From NCBI RefSeq assembly GCF_900111455.1, contig NZ_FOIE01000002.1, forward strand, positions 589,663-653,662: a stretch of DNA of 64,000 nt, read 5' to 3'. Below, piece by piece: positions 16,249 through 24,134 of the stretch. A program made the translations under genes and the position numbers. The notes beneath the pieces are model-generated. The model worked only from the letters and a program-made list of their open reading frames with translations. It was not told the DNA's origin and searched no databases. Source of the stretch: Geodermatophilus poikilotrophus. Its GTDB lineage: Bacteria; Actinomycetota; Actinomycetes; Mycobacteriales; Geodermatophilaceae. Position 1 is the first letter of the stretch. Every line of letters starts with the position of its first letter.

Positions 16249-17042
16249 GCGGGGGTCTCCGTGGGGTAGAGCTCGGGGCGGCGGTCGGCCAGGTGGGTGT
16301 TCACCCGGCGGGAGGCGGTGAGGACGGCGGGGTCGACGTCGGCGACGAGCAGCTCCTCGCCCCGGCCGGCGCGGGCCAGCTCGGTGCCGTCGGGGACGAT
16401 GACGCAGCTGGCGCCGCAGTAGACGAACTCCCCCTCGGCACCGGTGCGGTTGGCGTAGGCGAGGAACACCTGGCTCTCGTAGGCGCGGGCCGGCACGAGG
16501 ACGGTGCCGACGTGGCCGTAGGGGTCCATCAGCCCGGTGGGGACGACGAGCAGCTCGGTGCCGGCCAGGGCGTGCGCCCGCACCGCCTCGGGGAACTCGA
16601 CGTCGTAGCAGACCAGCAGCCCGACGACGAGGCCGTCGAGCCGGAACTGCACGACGCCGACGTCGCCGGGCACGAACGCGTCGCGGTCGACGTCGCCGTA
16701 GAGGTGCGCCTTGGCGTAGCCGGCGAGCAGGCTGCCGTCGGAGCCGACGACCACGACGGTGTTGGCCACCCCGGCCGGGGTGCGCACCGGCAGTCCGACC
16801 GCGATCGCCAGACCGTGCTCGGCGGCGATGGCGGCCACCCGGTCGGTCAGCGGCCCGGGCACCGGCTCGGCGAGCTCGGCGACCCGGTCGGCGCCGATGG
16901 CGTACCCGGTCAGCGACATCTCCGGCGTGACCAGCAGCCGGGCGCCGGCCGCCGCCGCGCGGGCGGCGGCGTCGGCGACGGCCGCCAGCCCGGCCTCGGG
17001 GTCCGGCGTCTCGGCCGGGCCCTGCAGCAGCGCGACGCGCAC
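16245..17042 (-). CDS. Carbon-nitrogen hydrolase: 5-aminovaleramidase/4-guanidinobutyramidase type
   Basis: 265 residues, nitrilase superfamily. The catalytic triad is E41 (VTPEMSLTGY), K111 (AKAHLYGD) and C145 (LLVCYDVEFPE). Overall it resembles DavA, which hydrolyses the amide made by the 2-monooxygenase, giving 5-aminovalerate or 4-guanidinobutyrate plus ammonia. GTG 17042 was chosen as the start because GAGGGGGAG immediately precedes it and the family begins at this residue. An ATG at 17072 would add 10 residues and overlap the permease gene. The gene sits between permease and monooxygenase in a three-gene operon. Confidence 0.9.
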   Translation of the reverse strand: MRVALLQGPAETPDPEAGLAAVADAAARAAAAGARLLVTPEMSLTGYAIGADRVAELAEPVPGPLTDRVAAIAAEHGLAIAVGLPVRTPAGVANTVVVVGSDGSLLAGYAKAHLYGDVDRDAFVPGDVGVVQFRLDGLVVGLLVCYDVEFPEAVRAHALAGTELLVVPTGLMDPYGHVGTVLVPARAYESQVFLAYANRTGAEGEFVYCGASCVIVPDGTELARAGRGEELLVADVDPAVLTASRRVNTHLADRRPELYPTETPA

Positions 17043-17064
17043 GGGCTCCCCCTCGGGCCGGCGC

Positions 17065-18534
17065 TCAGGCACCGGCGGGCGGGGTGGTGACGGCCGTCGT
17101 CCGGAGCGCGGAGTGCCGGTACCCGTAGCCGAAGTAGACGGCCAGCCCCACCAGCATCCACGCCAGGAACACCAGCCAGGTGGCCGAGCCCAGACCGGCC
17201 ACCAGCAGCAGGCAGAACAGCACGCCGAGCACCGGGGTGAGCGGGTACAGCGGCGTCCGGAAGGTGCGCGGCAGGTCCGGACGGCTGCGGCGGAGGATGA
17301 TGACGCCCACGTTGACCAGCGCGAACGCGAACAGCGTGCCGATGCTCGTGGCGTTGGCCAGCTCGCCGAGCGGGACGAGGCCGGCGAGCAGCGCGATGAC
17401 CACGCTCACGATGACCGTGTTGGCGACCGGGATCCGCCGGCGGCGGCTGACCCGGGAGAAGACCGGGGGCACCAGGCCGTCGCGGGACATCGCGTAGAGG
17501 ATGCGGGTCTGCCCGTAGAGGACGGTCAGCACGACGCTGGCGATCGCGATGACGGCGCCGATGGCGAGCAGCACGGCCGTCCAGGTCTGGCCGGTGGCCA
17601 GGGTGAGGACGTCGGCGAGCGCCGCCTCCGAGCCGCTGATCTGCGGCCACGGCACCGCGCCGACGGCGGCGAGGGCCACCAGGCAGTAGACGACGGTGAC
17701 CACCAGCAGCGACAGCACGATGGCCCGCGGGAGGTCACGGCGGGCATCGCGGGCCTCGTCGCCGGCCGTCGAGGCGGCGTCGAAGCCGATGTAGGAGAAG
17801 AACGCCTGCGAGGCCGCGGCGGTAATGCCGGCGACGCCCATCGGCACGAAGGGTGCGAGGTTGCCGGCGCGGAAGGCGGTGAACGCGACCACGCAGAAGA
17901 ACAGCAGGACGCCGACCTTGAGCACCACCATCGCGGTGTTGACCCGCGCGCTCTCGCTGGTGCCGCGCAGCAGCAGCGCCATGGCGAGCAGCACGACGAC
18001 GATCGCGGGCACGTTGACCACCCCGCCGTCGCCCGGCGGGGCGGACAGCGCCTCGGGCAGCACCGCGCCGACCGTGTTCGCGGCCAGGTCGTCGATGTAG
18101 GCGCCCCAGCCCACCGCGACGGCGGCCACCGAGACCCCGTACTCGAGCATCAGCAGCCAGCCGCACACCCAGGCGACGAGCTCGCCCATGGTGGCGTAGG
18201 TGTAGCTGTACGAGGAGCCCGAGACCGGGATGCTGCCGGCCAGCTCGGCGTAGGACAGCGCCGAGAACAGCGCGGTCACCGCGGCGAGGACGAAGGCGAG
18301 CACGATCGCCGGCCCGGCGAGCGGCACGGCCTCCCCCAGGATGACGAAGATGCCGGTGCCCAGGGTCGCGCCGATGCTCAGCGCGGTGAGCTGGAGCAGG
18401 CCCATCGACCGGCGCAGCCCGGAGCCGCCGACCTCCTCGTGCTGGGCGACGATGACGTCGACCGGCTTGAGCCGGAACAACTGACTGCGGCGGGCCGGGG
18501 CTGCGCTGCCCGGGCCGGCGCTCACTGGGCTCAC
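17065..18534 (-). CDS. APC-family cationic amino acid permease
   Basis: 489 residues with 12 predicted membrane segments. The first contains the substrate-binding glycine motif IGATLGTGIFVI, and GFDAASTAGDEARDARRDLPRAI is the signature loop of the CAT (basic amino acid transporter) group. It is expected to import arginine, lysine or ornithine by proton symport or exchange across the cytoplasmic membrane. First gene of the permease-amidase-monooxygenase operon. GTG start with GAGGAG 6 bases upstream, and its own TTGACA-type promoter at 18576-18606 separates it from the regulator gene. Confidence 0.9.
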   Translation of the reverse strand: MSPVSAGPGSAAPARRSQLFRLKPVDVIVAQHEEVGGSGLRRSMGLLQLTALSIGATLGTGIFVILGEAVPLAGPAIVLAFVLAAVTALFSALSYAELAGSIPVSGSSYSYTYATMGELVAWVCGWLLMLEYGVSVAAVAVGWGAYIDDLAANTVGAVLPEALSAPPGDGGVVNVPAIVVVLLAMALLLRGTSESARVNTAMVVLKVGVLLFFCVVAFTAFRAGNLAPFVPMGVAGITAAASQAFFSYIGFDAASTAGDEARDARRDLPRAIVLSLLVVTVVYCLVALAAVGAVPWPQISGSEAALADVLTLATGQTWTAVLLAIGAVIAIASVVLTVLYGQTRILYAMSRDGLVPPVFSRVSRRRRIPVANTVIVSVVIALLAGLVPLGELANATSIGTLFAFALVNVGVIILRRSRPDLPRTFRTPLYPLTPVLGVLFCLLLVAGLGSATWLVFLAWMLVGLAVYFGYGYRHSALRTTAVTTPPAGA

Positions 18535-18575
18535 GGGAGCTCCTCTGCGGCTGTGCCTGTGGTCTGGATCGCAGC

Positions 18576-18606
18576 GAGCATCACCACAAGTTGCTTCATT
18601 GTCAAC
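18576..18606 (-). promoter_or_regulatory. Promoter/operator of the permease-amidase-monooxygenase operon
   Basis: On the minus strand TTGACA (18605-18600) is followed after 17 bases by GATGCT, a weak -10 element. The following ATGAAGCAACTTG resembles the sequence after TTGACA in the regulator/ureohydrolase intergenic region (19247-19265), suggesting a shared operator for the XRE-cupin protein. Confidence 0.55.
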
Positions 18607-18615
18607 CAGCGTTTC

Positions 18616-19203
18616 CTAGATCGGTTCCCGTCCGACCGGCAGAGCCGGGGCGAACACCCACAGCACCCGCGTGGTCCCGTCCGTCCGCAGCGAGCGGAAG
18701 CCGTGCTCGGTGCCGGGCGAGAAGGTGAACGCGTCACCGGCGCCCAGGACGGTGACCTCGCCGCCGACGGTGACCTCGAGGTCGCCCTCGAGCACGAAGA
18801 CGAACTCGACCTCGGCCGGCAGGGCGTAGGTCTCCTCGCCGCTCCCGCCGCCCGGGGCGACCTCGGAGAGGATGGCCTGCAGCCGCCGCTCCCCGGACGG
18901 GGTGAGCAGGTACTCGGACAGCCCCCGGCCACCGAAGGCGATGGGCGGGTAGCTCCCCGCGCGGACCGCCTCCCCGCCGGGCGCGGCCTCGAAGAGGCTC
19001 CCGGGCGAGATGCCGAGCGCCGCGCACACCCGGACGAGGGCGGCCACCGAGGCGCTGGCCTGGTCCCGCTCGAGCTTGCTGAGGAACCCCTTGGTCAGCC
19101 CGCTGGCCTCGGCCACGTCGGTGAGCGTGAGCCGGCGCGCCTGCCGGACCGCCTTGAGCCGCCCGCCGATGCGGGGCACCTCCACCTCGGACACCGCCTC
19201 CAT
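18616..19203 (-). CDS. XRE-family regulator with C-terminal cupin (PuuR-like)
   Basis: 195 residues. An HTH_3 domain spans about 12-66 ([38 protein letters not shown]). A small linker follows, then a cupin_2 barrel at about 110-190 ([29 protein letters not shown]). This architecture is that of PuuR and relatives that repress polyamine or amino acid catabolic genes and are relieved by the ligand bound in the cupin. The ATG at 19203 was chosen because GGGAGG lies 5 bases upstream. It is divergent from the ureohydrolase and upstream of the permease operon; it probably controls both. Confidence 0.9.
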   Translation of the reverse strand: MEAVSEVEVPRIGGRLKAVRQARRLTLTDVAEASGLTKGFLSKLERDQASASVAALVRVCAALGISPGSLFEAAPGGEAVRAGSYPPIAFGGRGLSEYLLTPSGERRLQAILSEVAPGGGSGEETYALPAEVEFVFVLEGDLEVTVGGEVTVLGAGDAFTFSPGTEHGFRSLRTDGTTRVLWVFAPALPVGREPI

Positions 19204-19239
19204 CGCACCTCCCCGGTCCCCGCGGACAGTAGTTCCTCG

Positions 19240-19285
19240 CCCGGCGTTGACAAATGTGAAACACGAGTTGACAGTGGCGGCCGAC
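19240..19285 (+). promoter_or_regulatory. Divergent promoter/operator of ureohydrolase and XRE-cupin genes
   Basis: Contains TTGACAAATGTGAAACACG (19247-19265) and a second TTGACAGT (19268-19275). The GTG-AAA-CAC core is palindromic. Similarity to 18576-18606 suggests binding of the XRE-cupin regulator. Confidence 0.5.
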
Positions 19286-19339
19286 CCGGACGGGGGACGC
19301 CACGCCGTCGTCCGTCCCCGCAGACCTCCAGGAGACCCC

Positions 19340-20296
19340 GTGCAGGAGCAGACCCCGATCGGCCCGGTGGACGCCACCCGTGTCCCCCGCTACGGCGGGC
19401 CGGCCACCTTCGCCCGGCTGCCGCGGATCGACGAGGTGTCGCGCGCCGACGTCGCCGTCCTCGGGGTGCCCTTCGACTCCGGGGTCAGCTACCGGCCCGG
19501 TGCCCGCTTCGGCCCCGGCCACGTGCGCGCGGGCTCCAAGCTGCTGCGGCCCTACAACCCGGCGCTCGACGCCACGCCCTTCGGCACGCAGCAGGTGGCC
19601 GACGCCGGCGACATCGGCGTCAACCCGTTCGACCTCGGCGAGGCGATCGAGACCATCGACCGCGAGGTGACCACGCTGCGGGCCGACGGCGCCCAGCTGC
19701 TCACCATCGGCGGGGACCACACCATCGCGCTGCCGATCCTGCGCTCGCTGGCGCGGGACCACGGACCGGTCGCCGTCCTGCACTTCGACGCCCACCTCGA
19801 CACCTGGGACACCTACTTCGGCGCCCCCTACACGCACGGCACGCCGTTCCGCCGCGCCAGCGAGGAGGGGCTCATCGACCTGGAGCGCTCGCTGCACACG
19901 GGCATCCGCGGCCCGCTGTACAGCAAGCAGGACCTCGAGGACGACGCCGTCCTCGGCTTCCAGGTCATCCGCTCCGACGACTACGAGGTCGACGGCGTGC
20001 GCAGCATCGTGGAGCGGATGCGCGCCCGGCTGGCCGGCGGCCCGGTCTACGTGTCGGTCGACATCGACGTGCTCGACCCCGCGCACGCGCCGGGCACGGG
20101 CACGCCGGAGGCCGGCGGGCTCACCAGCCGGGAGCTGCTCAACACGCTGCGCGGGCTGGTCGGGCTGGACGTCGTCGGCGCCGACATCGTCGAGGTGTCC
20201 CCGCCCTACGACCACGCGGAGCTGACCGGCATCGCCGCGGCCCACGTGGGCTACGAGCTGCTGTCGGTCCTCGCGCTCAACCGCGCCCCGGCCTGA
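19340..20296 (+). CDS. Agmatinase-family ureohydrolase (agmatinase or guanidinobutyrase)
   Basis: 318 residues. It hydrolyses a guanidino compound to the amine and urea with a di-manganese site. Ligands are H127 (GGDHT), D150/H152/D154 (DAHLDT) and D241/D243 (SVDIDVLDP). GTG start with AGGAG 5 bases upstream. Family sequence alone does not separate agmatinase (agmatine to putrescine) from guanidinobutyrase (guanidinobutyrate to GABA). Being divergent from a 2-monooxygenase/amidase operon whose arginine product would be 4-guanidinobutyrate, and near GABA transaminase, the second activity is favoured. Agmatinase would link instead to the aminobutyraldehyde dehydrogenase at 27248. Confidence 0.93.
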   Translation: MQEQTPIGPVDATRVPRYGGPATFARLPRIDEVSRADVAVLGVPFDSGVSYRPGARFGPGHVRAGSKLLRPYNPALDATPFGTQQVADAGDIGVNPFDLGEAIETIDREVTTLRADGAQLLTIGGDHTIALPILRSLARDHGPVAVLHFDAHLDTWDTYFGAPYTHGTPFRRASEEGLIDLERSLHTGIRGPLYSKQDLEDDAVLGFQVIRSDDYEVDGVRSIVERMRARLAGGPVYVSVDIDVLDPAHAPGTGTPEAGGLTSRELLNTLRGLVGLDVVGADIVEVSPPYDHAELTGIAAAHVGYELLSVLALNRAPA

Positions 20297-20348
20297 CCGG
20301 CGCGGCGCGGACCACCTCCGTGCCGCACGTCCTCGTGCCCTGCCCACC

Positions 20349-20391
20349 GCTGTGGGCGGAGCACGAGCCCACCGAGGCGGGAGACGCCTCG
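20349..20391 (+). terminator. Possible terminator of the ureohydrolase gene
   Basis: Two small hairpins: GCCCAC-CGCT-GTGGGC at about 20342-20357, and CGAGGCG (20373-20379) with CGCCTCG (20385-20391). They lie between convergent genes. There is no T-tract, as is usual in GC-rich actinobacteria. Confidence 0.4.
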
Positions 20392-20409
20392 CGGGCGCGG
20401 ACGCCGGCC

Positions 20410-20901
20410 TCAGAGACCGGCGTCGGCTGCGCCCTGCGGGCCGCGGGTGCCCCAGGCGTAGGTCTGCTTGGCCAGCCCCAGGTAGAGGTGGGTCTCGGTG
20501 GACTCCACGCCCTCCACCGCGCGGATGCGGGCGACGACGTCGAGCAGCTGGTCGTCGTCCTCGCAGACCACCTCGACCAGCAGGTCGACCGACCCGGCCG
20601 TGATGACGACGTAGTCGACCTCGCCGAACGCGGCGATGCGGTCGGCCGCGGCCCGGGCGTCGCCGCTGGTGCGCACGCCGACCATCGCCTGCCGCGAGAA
20701 GCCGACCTGCAGTGGGTCGGTGACCCCGACGATCTGCATGACGCCGGCGTCGAGCAGCCGCTGCACGCGCTGCCGCACGGCCGCCTCCGACAGCCCGACC
20801 GCCGCGGCGATGCGCGCGTAGGGACGGCGGCCGTCCTCCTGCAGCTGCTCGATGATGGCCCGCGAGACGTCGTCCAGCACGAACTGCCGACGGATGGTCA
20901 C
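20410..20901 (-). CDS. Lrp/AsnC-family transcriptional regulator
   Basis: 163 residues. The N-terminal HTH (VLDDVSRAIIEQLQEDGRRPY, GLSEAAVRQRVQRLLDAGVMQIVG) is followed by the AsnC ligand-binding/oligomerisation domain (VDYVVITAGSVDLLVEVVCED, VEGVESTETHLYLGLAKQ). GTG start at 20901 with GGGAGG 7 bases upstream. Lrp proteins sense amino acids. Position at the end of the GABA-transaminase/glutamate-dehydrogenase transcription unit suggests control of this nitrogen block; it may sense arginine, lysine or glutamate (inference). Confidence 0.92.
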   Translation of the reverse strand: MTIRRQFVLDDVSRAIIEQLQEDGRRPYARIAAAVGLSEAAVRQRVQRLLDAGVMQIVGVTDPLQVGFSRQAMVGVRTSGDARAAADRIAAFGEVDYVVITAGSVDLLVEVVCEDDDQLLDVVARIRAVEGVESTETHLYLGLAKQTYAWGTRGPQGAADAGL

Positions 20902-20940
20902 CCCGGCCCTCCCGCCTCGGCTCCGACTGACCCGGCGGCT

Positions 20941-20978
20941 CCGGGCTCCCGGATGGTAACGACCACCCGGGAGCCCGG
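20941..20978 (-). terminator. Terminator hairpin of the gabT-gdh operon
   Basis: Perfect 12-base arms CCGGGCTCCCGG (20941-20952) and CCGGGAGCCCGG (20967-20978), 14-base loop, 22 bases beyond the glutamate dehydrogenase stop. Confidence 0.75.
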
Positions 20979-20999
20979 CGCCCTCCGTCCGGGGGAGCC

Positions 21000-23900
21000 T
21001 CAGCCGACGGTCCGCACCAGCCGGCGCAGCTCCGCCACCACCACGCACGCCCGGCCCAGGACGTCGTCGCGGGCGGACGCGGCCTGCTCGCGGACGGCGG
21101 TGAAGCGGGCCAGGGCGGTCGCGTGCCGGCCGGCGAAGGCGTCCGCGTCGCCGTCGGCGTCCCGCAGCAGCGCCGCCACGAGGGCCCACCGCAGCTGGTC
21201 GACCTCGTCACGCAGCGCCGCACGGGCGGCGACGACCCAGTGCGAGATGCCGGCCTGCTCCGCGGTCCAGGCCTGCACCCGCGGCAGCGCCAGCAGGCGC
21301 TCCACGGCGGCGTCGGCCCCGACCACCCGGTCGACGGCGACCCCGGCCGCGCGGGCCACGCCGGCCAGGTCGACGAGGTCGGCCTGGTTCCCGAGGACGG
21401 CGACCCGCGCGGCCAGCTCCGGACCCGCGCCCGCGGCGGTCAGCTCGGCCTGCAGCGCGCGGGCCCGGTCCCCGGCGGCGCCGGGCCGGTCCAGCCACGC
21501 GGCCGGCTCCAGCTCGGCGACGACGGCGGCCAGGGCGGGTGCCGCCGCGGTCAGCGCCGCGGGGGCGGGGTGGGCCCGCAGCAGCCGGTCGGCCGTCCGC
21601 TCGGTGGCCGCCTGCAGCTCGGGCAGGGCCAGTCGCTCGACGGCCAGCGGCACGTCGTCGTCCACCCGGGCCCACACGGCGTCGAGGTCCAGCACCTGGG
21701 TGGCCACCGTGTAGGCGTGGGCCGCCACCGGGGTGGGGACGCCGGAGCGCTCCTCCAGCCGCAGCAGGAAGCCCGGGCCCACCCGGTTGACCAGGTCGTT
21801 GGCCAGCTGGGTGGCGGTGATCTCCCGGGCGAGCGGGTGGGCGGCCACCCGCTCGGGCCAGCGCTCGCGCACCGCCCGGGGGAAGTAGGCGGCCAGCACG
21901 CCGGCCACCGACGGGTCGTCGGGCAGGTCGCTGCGCAGCAGCTCCTCGCGCACCAGGTTCTTGGAGTGCGCGAGCAGGACCGCGGCCTCGGGCCGGGTGA
22001 GCCCGGCCCCGGCCTGGCGCAGCCGCTCGACCTCCGCCTCGGACGGCAGCTGCTCGAGGTCCCGGTCCAGGCCGTGCCGCTCGAGGTCGCCGATCAGCTG
22101 GGCGTGCCGGTCGAGCAGGAACGGTGCCTGGGCCGCGCACACCGACAGCGCCCGGGCCTGCAGCGCGTTGTCGGCCAGCACCGCGGCGGCCACCTCGTCC
22201 TCGACCGCGCGCAGCACCGCGTCCCGCTCGGCGCGGGGCACGCCGGCCAGCAGGACCTTGAGGTTGACCTCGCGGTCGGAGGTGTCCACGCCGGCGGAGT
22301 TGTCGATGAAGTCGGTGTTCAGCGCGACCCCGGCCCGGGCCGCCTCGATCCGGGCGCGCTGGGTCAGGCCCAGGTTGCCGCCCTCCCCCACCACCCGGCA
22401 GCGCAGCTCCGCGGCGGTCACGCGGACGGCGTCGTTGGCGCGGTCGCCGACCTGCGCGTCGGTCTCGTCGGCGGCGCGGACGTAGGTGCCGATGCCGCCG
22501 TTCCACAGCAGGTCGACCGGCGCCCGCAGCACCGCCCGCACCAGCTCGGCCGGCGACAGCTCCTCGGCGTCCACCCCGAGGCGGGCCCGCACCTGCGGCG
22601 GGACCGGCACGCTCTTGGCGTCGCGGCGGTGCACGCCACCACCCGGGGACAGCGCCGAGCGGTCGTAGTCGTCCCACGACGAGCCCGGCAGCGCGAACAG
22701 CCGGCGGCGCTCGGCCGCGGACCGGGCGGGGTCGGGGTCCGGGTCGAGGAAGACGTGCCGGTGGTCGAAGGCGGCCACCAGGCGCAGCTCGTCGGACAGC
22801 AGCATCCCGTTGCCGAAGACGTCGCCGGACATGTCGCCGATCCCGACCGCCGTCAGCGGACCGTCGGGGTCCACACCGAGCTCGCGCAGGTGCCGGCGCA
22901 CCGAGACCCAGGCGCCGCGGGCGGTGATGCCCATGGCCTTGTGGTCGTAGCCGCTCGAGCCGCCGGAGGCGAACGCGTCGCCGAGCCAGAAGCCGCGGCG
23001 CTCGGCCACCTCGTTGGCCAGGTCGGAGAAGGTCGCCGTCCCCTTGTCGGCGGCCACCACCAGGTAGGGGTCGGGCCCGTCGTGCACCACGGTGCGGGCC
23101 GGGTGGACGACGCGGTCGCCGTCGCGGTCGTCGGTCACGTCCAGCAGCGCGTCCACGAAGGTGCGGTAGGCGCCGGCCACCCGCTCCTGCACCGCCGCGC
23201 GGTCCAGGCCGTGCAGGTCGTCGCGGACGACGAAGGCCCCCTTGGCCCCCGCCGGCACGATCACCGCGTTCTTGACCATCTGCGCCTTGACCAGGCCGAG
23301 CACCTCGGTGCGGAAGTCCTCCGGGCGCTCGGACCAGCGCAGCCCGCCGCGGGCCACCCGGGCACCGCGCAGGTGCAGCCCCTCCATGCGCGGCGAGCAC
23401 ACGAAGGTCTCCACCTCCGGCCGCGGCCTGGGCAGCAGGTCCAGCTGCGCGGAGGCGATCTTCAGCGCCAGCGCCGGCCGTGGTCTCCCGGCGGCGTCCA
23501 CCTGGTAGCGGTTGGTGCGCACGACGGCGGCGAGCACGTCGCGCAGACCGCGGAGGATGCGGTCGGAGTCCAGGCTGGTCGTCCGCGTGAGCAGCTCGGC
23601 CAGGTGCTCGGCAGCCGACGCCGCGGCCGCGGGGTCGGCCGCGTCGGGGTCGTGCCGGGCGGCGAAGTGCGCCAGCAGCGCGCGGGCGAACTCCGGCGCG
23701 CCGAGCACCGTCTCCTCGACGTAGCCGCTGGACAGGCCCAGCCCGACCTGCGCGAGGTACCGGCAGGCGGCCCGGAGGACGGCGACGTCGCGCACCGGCA
23801 GGCCGGCCCCGACGGTCAGCCGGGAGAGGCCGTCGAGCTCGGTCTCCCCCGCCCAGGCCGCGGCCAGGGCCTGCTCCAGCCGGGGCAGCGCGGTGGCCGG

Positions 23901-24134
23901 CGCCGTCCCCTGCGGCAGCAGCAGCTCCAGCCGGGTGGCCGGCGCGTCGTCGTCCCCCGGGACGGCGACGGCGTCGGCCACCCGCACACCGAGCCGGTCG
24001 AAGACCGGCACCACGTCGGCCAGCAGCGGCCGGGCGGCCGGCCACGTGACCAGACCGGCCACCCGGCCGCTCCCCGCAGGGCCCTCCGGAGTCAGGGTCA
24101 GCCGGCGGTGCCCACCGGCGGCCGGGGCGCTCAC
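21000..24134 (-). CDS. NAD-glutamate dehydrogenase, short form
   Basis: 1044 residues. It oxidises glutamate to 2-oxoglutarate and ammonia with NAD. The catalytic region is plain: VIVPAGAKGAFVVRDDL, VAADKGTATFSDLANEVAE, GDAFASGGSSGYDHKAMGIT and GDMSGDVFGNGML. The C-terminal helical domain of the large GDH family follows. Large GDHs are usually about 1600 residues with N-terminal ACT-like regulatory domains. Here the protein begins about 150 residues before the catalytic block, so the regulatory part is missing. The GTG start overlaps the gabT stop by 4 bases. Coupling with the transaminase makes sense because the transaminase produces glutamate and consumes 2-oxoglutarate. Confidence 0.92.
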   Translation of the reverse strand: MSAPAAGGHRRLTLTPEGPAGSGRVAGLVTWPAARPLLADVVPVFDRLGVRVADAVAVPGDDDAPATRLELLLPQGTAPATALPRLEQALAAAWAGETELDGLSRLTVGAGLPVRDVAVLRAACRYLAQVGLGLSSGYVEETVLGAPEFARALLAHFAARHDPDAADPAAAASAAEHLAELLTRTTSLDSDRILRGLRDVLAAVVRTNRYQVDAAGRPRPALALKIASAQLDLLPRPRPEVETFVCSPRMEGLHLRGARVARGGLRWSERPEDFRTEVLGLVKAQMVKNAVIVPAGAKGAFVVRDDLHGLDRAAVQERVAGAYRTFVDALLDVTDDRDGDRVVHPARTVVHDGPDPYLVVAADKGTATFSDLANEVAERRGFWLGDAFASGGSSGYDHKAMGITARGAWVSVRRHLRELGVDPDGPLTAVGIGDMSGDVFGNGMLLSDELRLVAAFDHRHVFLDPDPDPARSAAERRRLFALPGSSWDDYDRSALSPGGGVHRRDAKSVPVPPQVRARLGVDAEELSPAELVRAVLRAPVDLLWNGGIGTYVRAADETDAQVGDRANDAVRVTAAELRCRVVGEGGNLGLTQRARIEAARAGVALNTDFIDNSAGVDTSDREVNLKVLLAGVPRAERDAVLRAVEDEVAAAVLADNALQARALSVCAAQAPFLLDRHAQLIGDLERHGLDRDLEQLPSEAEVERLRQAGAGLTRPEAAVLLAHSKNLVREELLRSDLPDDPSVAGVLAAYFPRAVRERWPERVAAHPLAREITATQLANDLVNRVGPGFLLRLEERSGVPTPVAAHAYTVATQVLDLDAVWARVDDDVPLAVERLALPELQAATERTADRLLRAHPAPAALTAAAPALAAVVAELEPAAWLDRPGAAGDRARALQAELTAAGAGPELAARVAVLGNQADLVDLAGVARAAGVAVDRVVGADAAVERLLALPRVQAWTAEQAGISHWVVAARAALRDEVDQLRWALVAALLRDADGDADAFAGRHATALARFTAVREQAASARDDVLGRACVVVAELRRLVRTVG

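Noticed and set aside
16759..21714. A 1651-codon open frame on the plus strand across permease, regulator and ureohydrolase
   Set aside because: Low-complexity His/Asp/Gln-rich translation caused by high GC; the true genes in other frames have clear motifs and ribosome sites.
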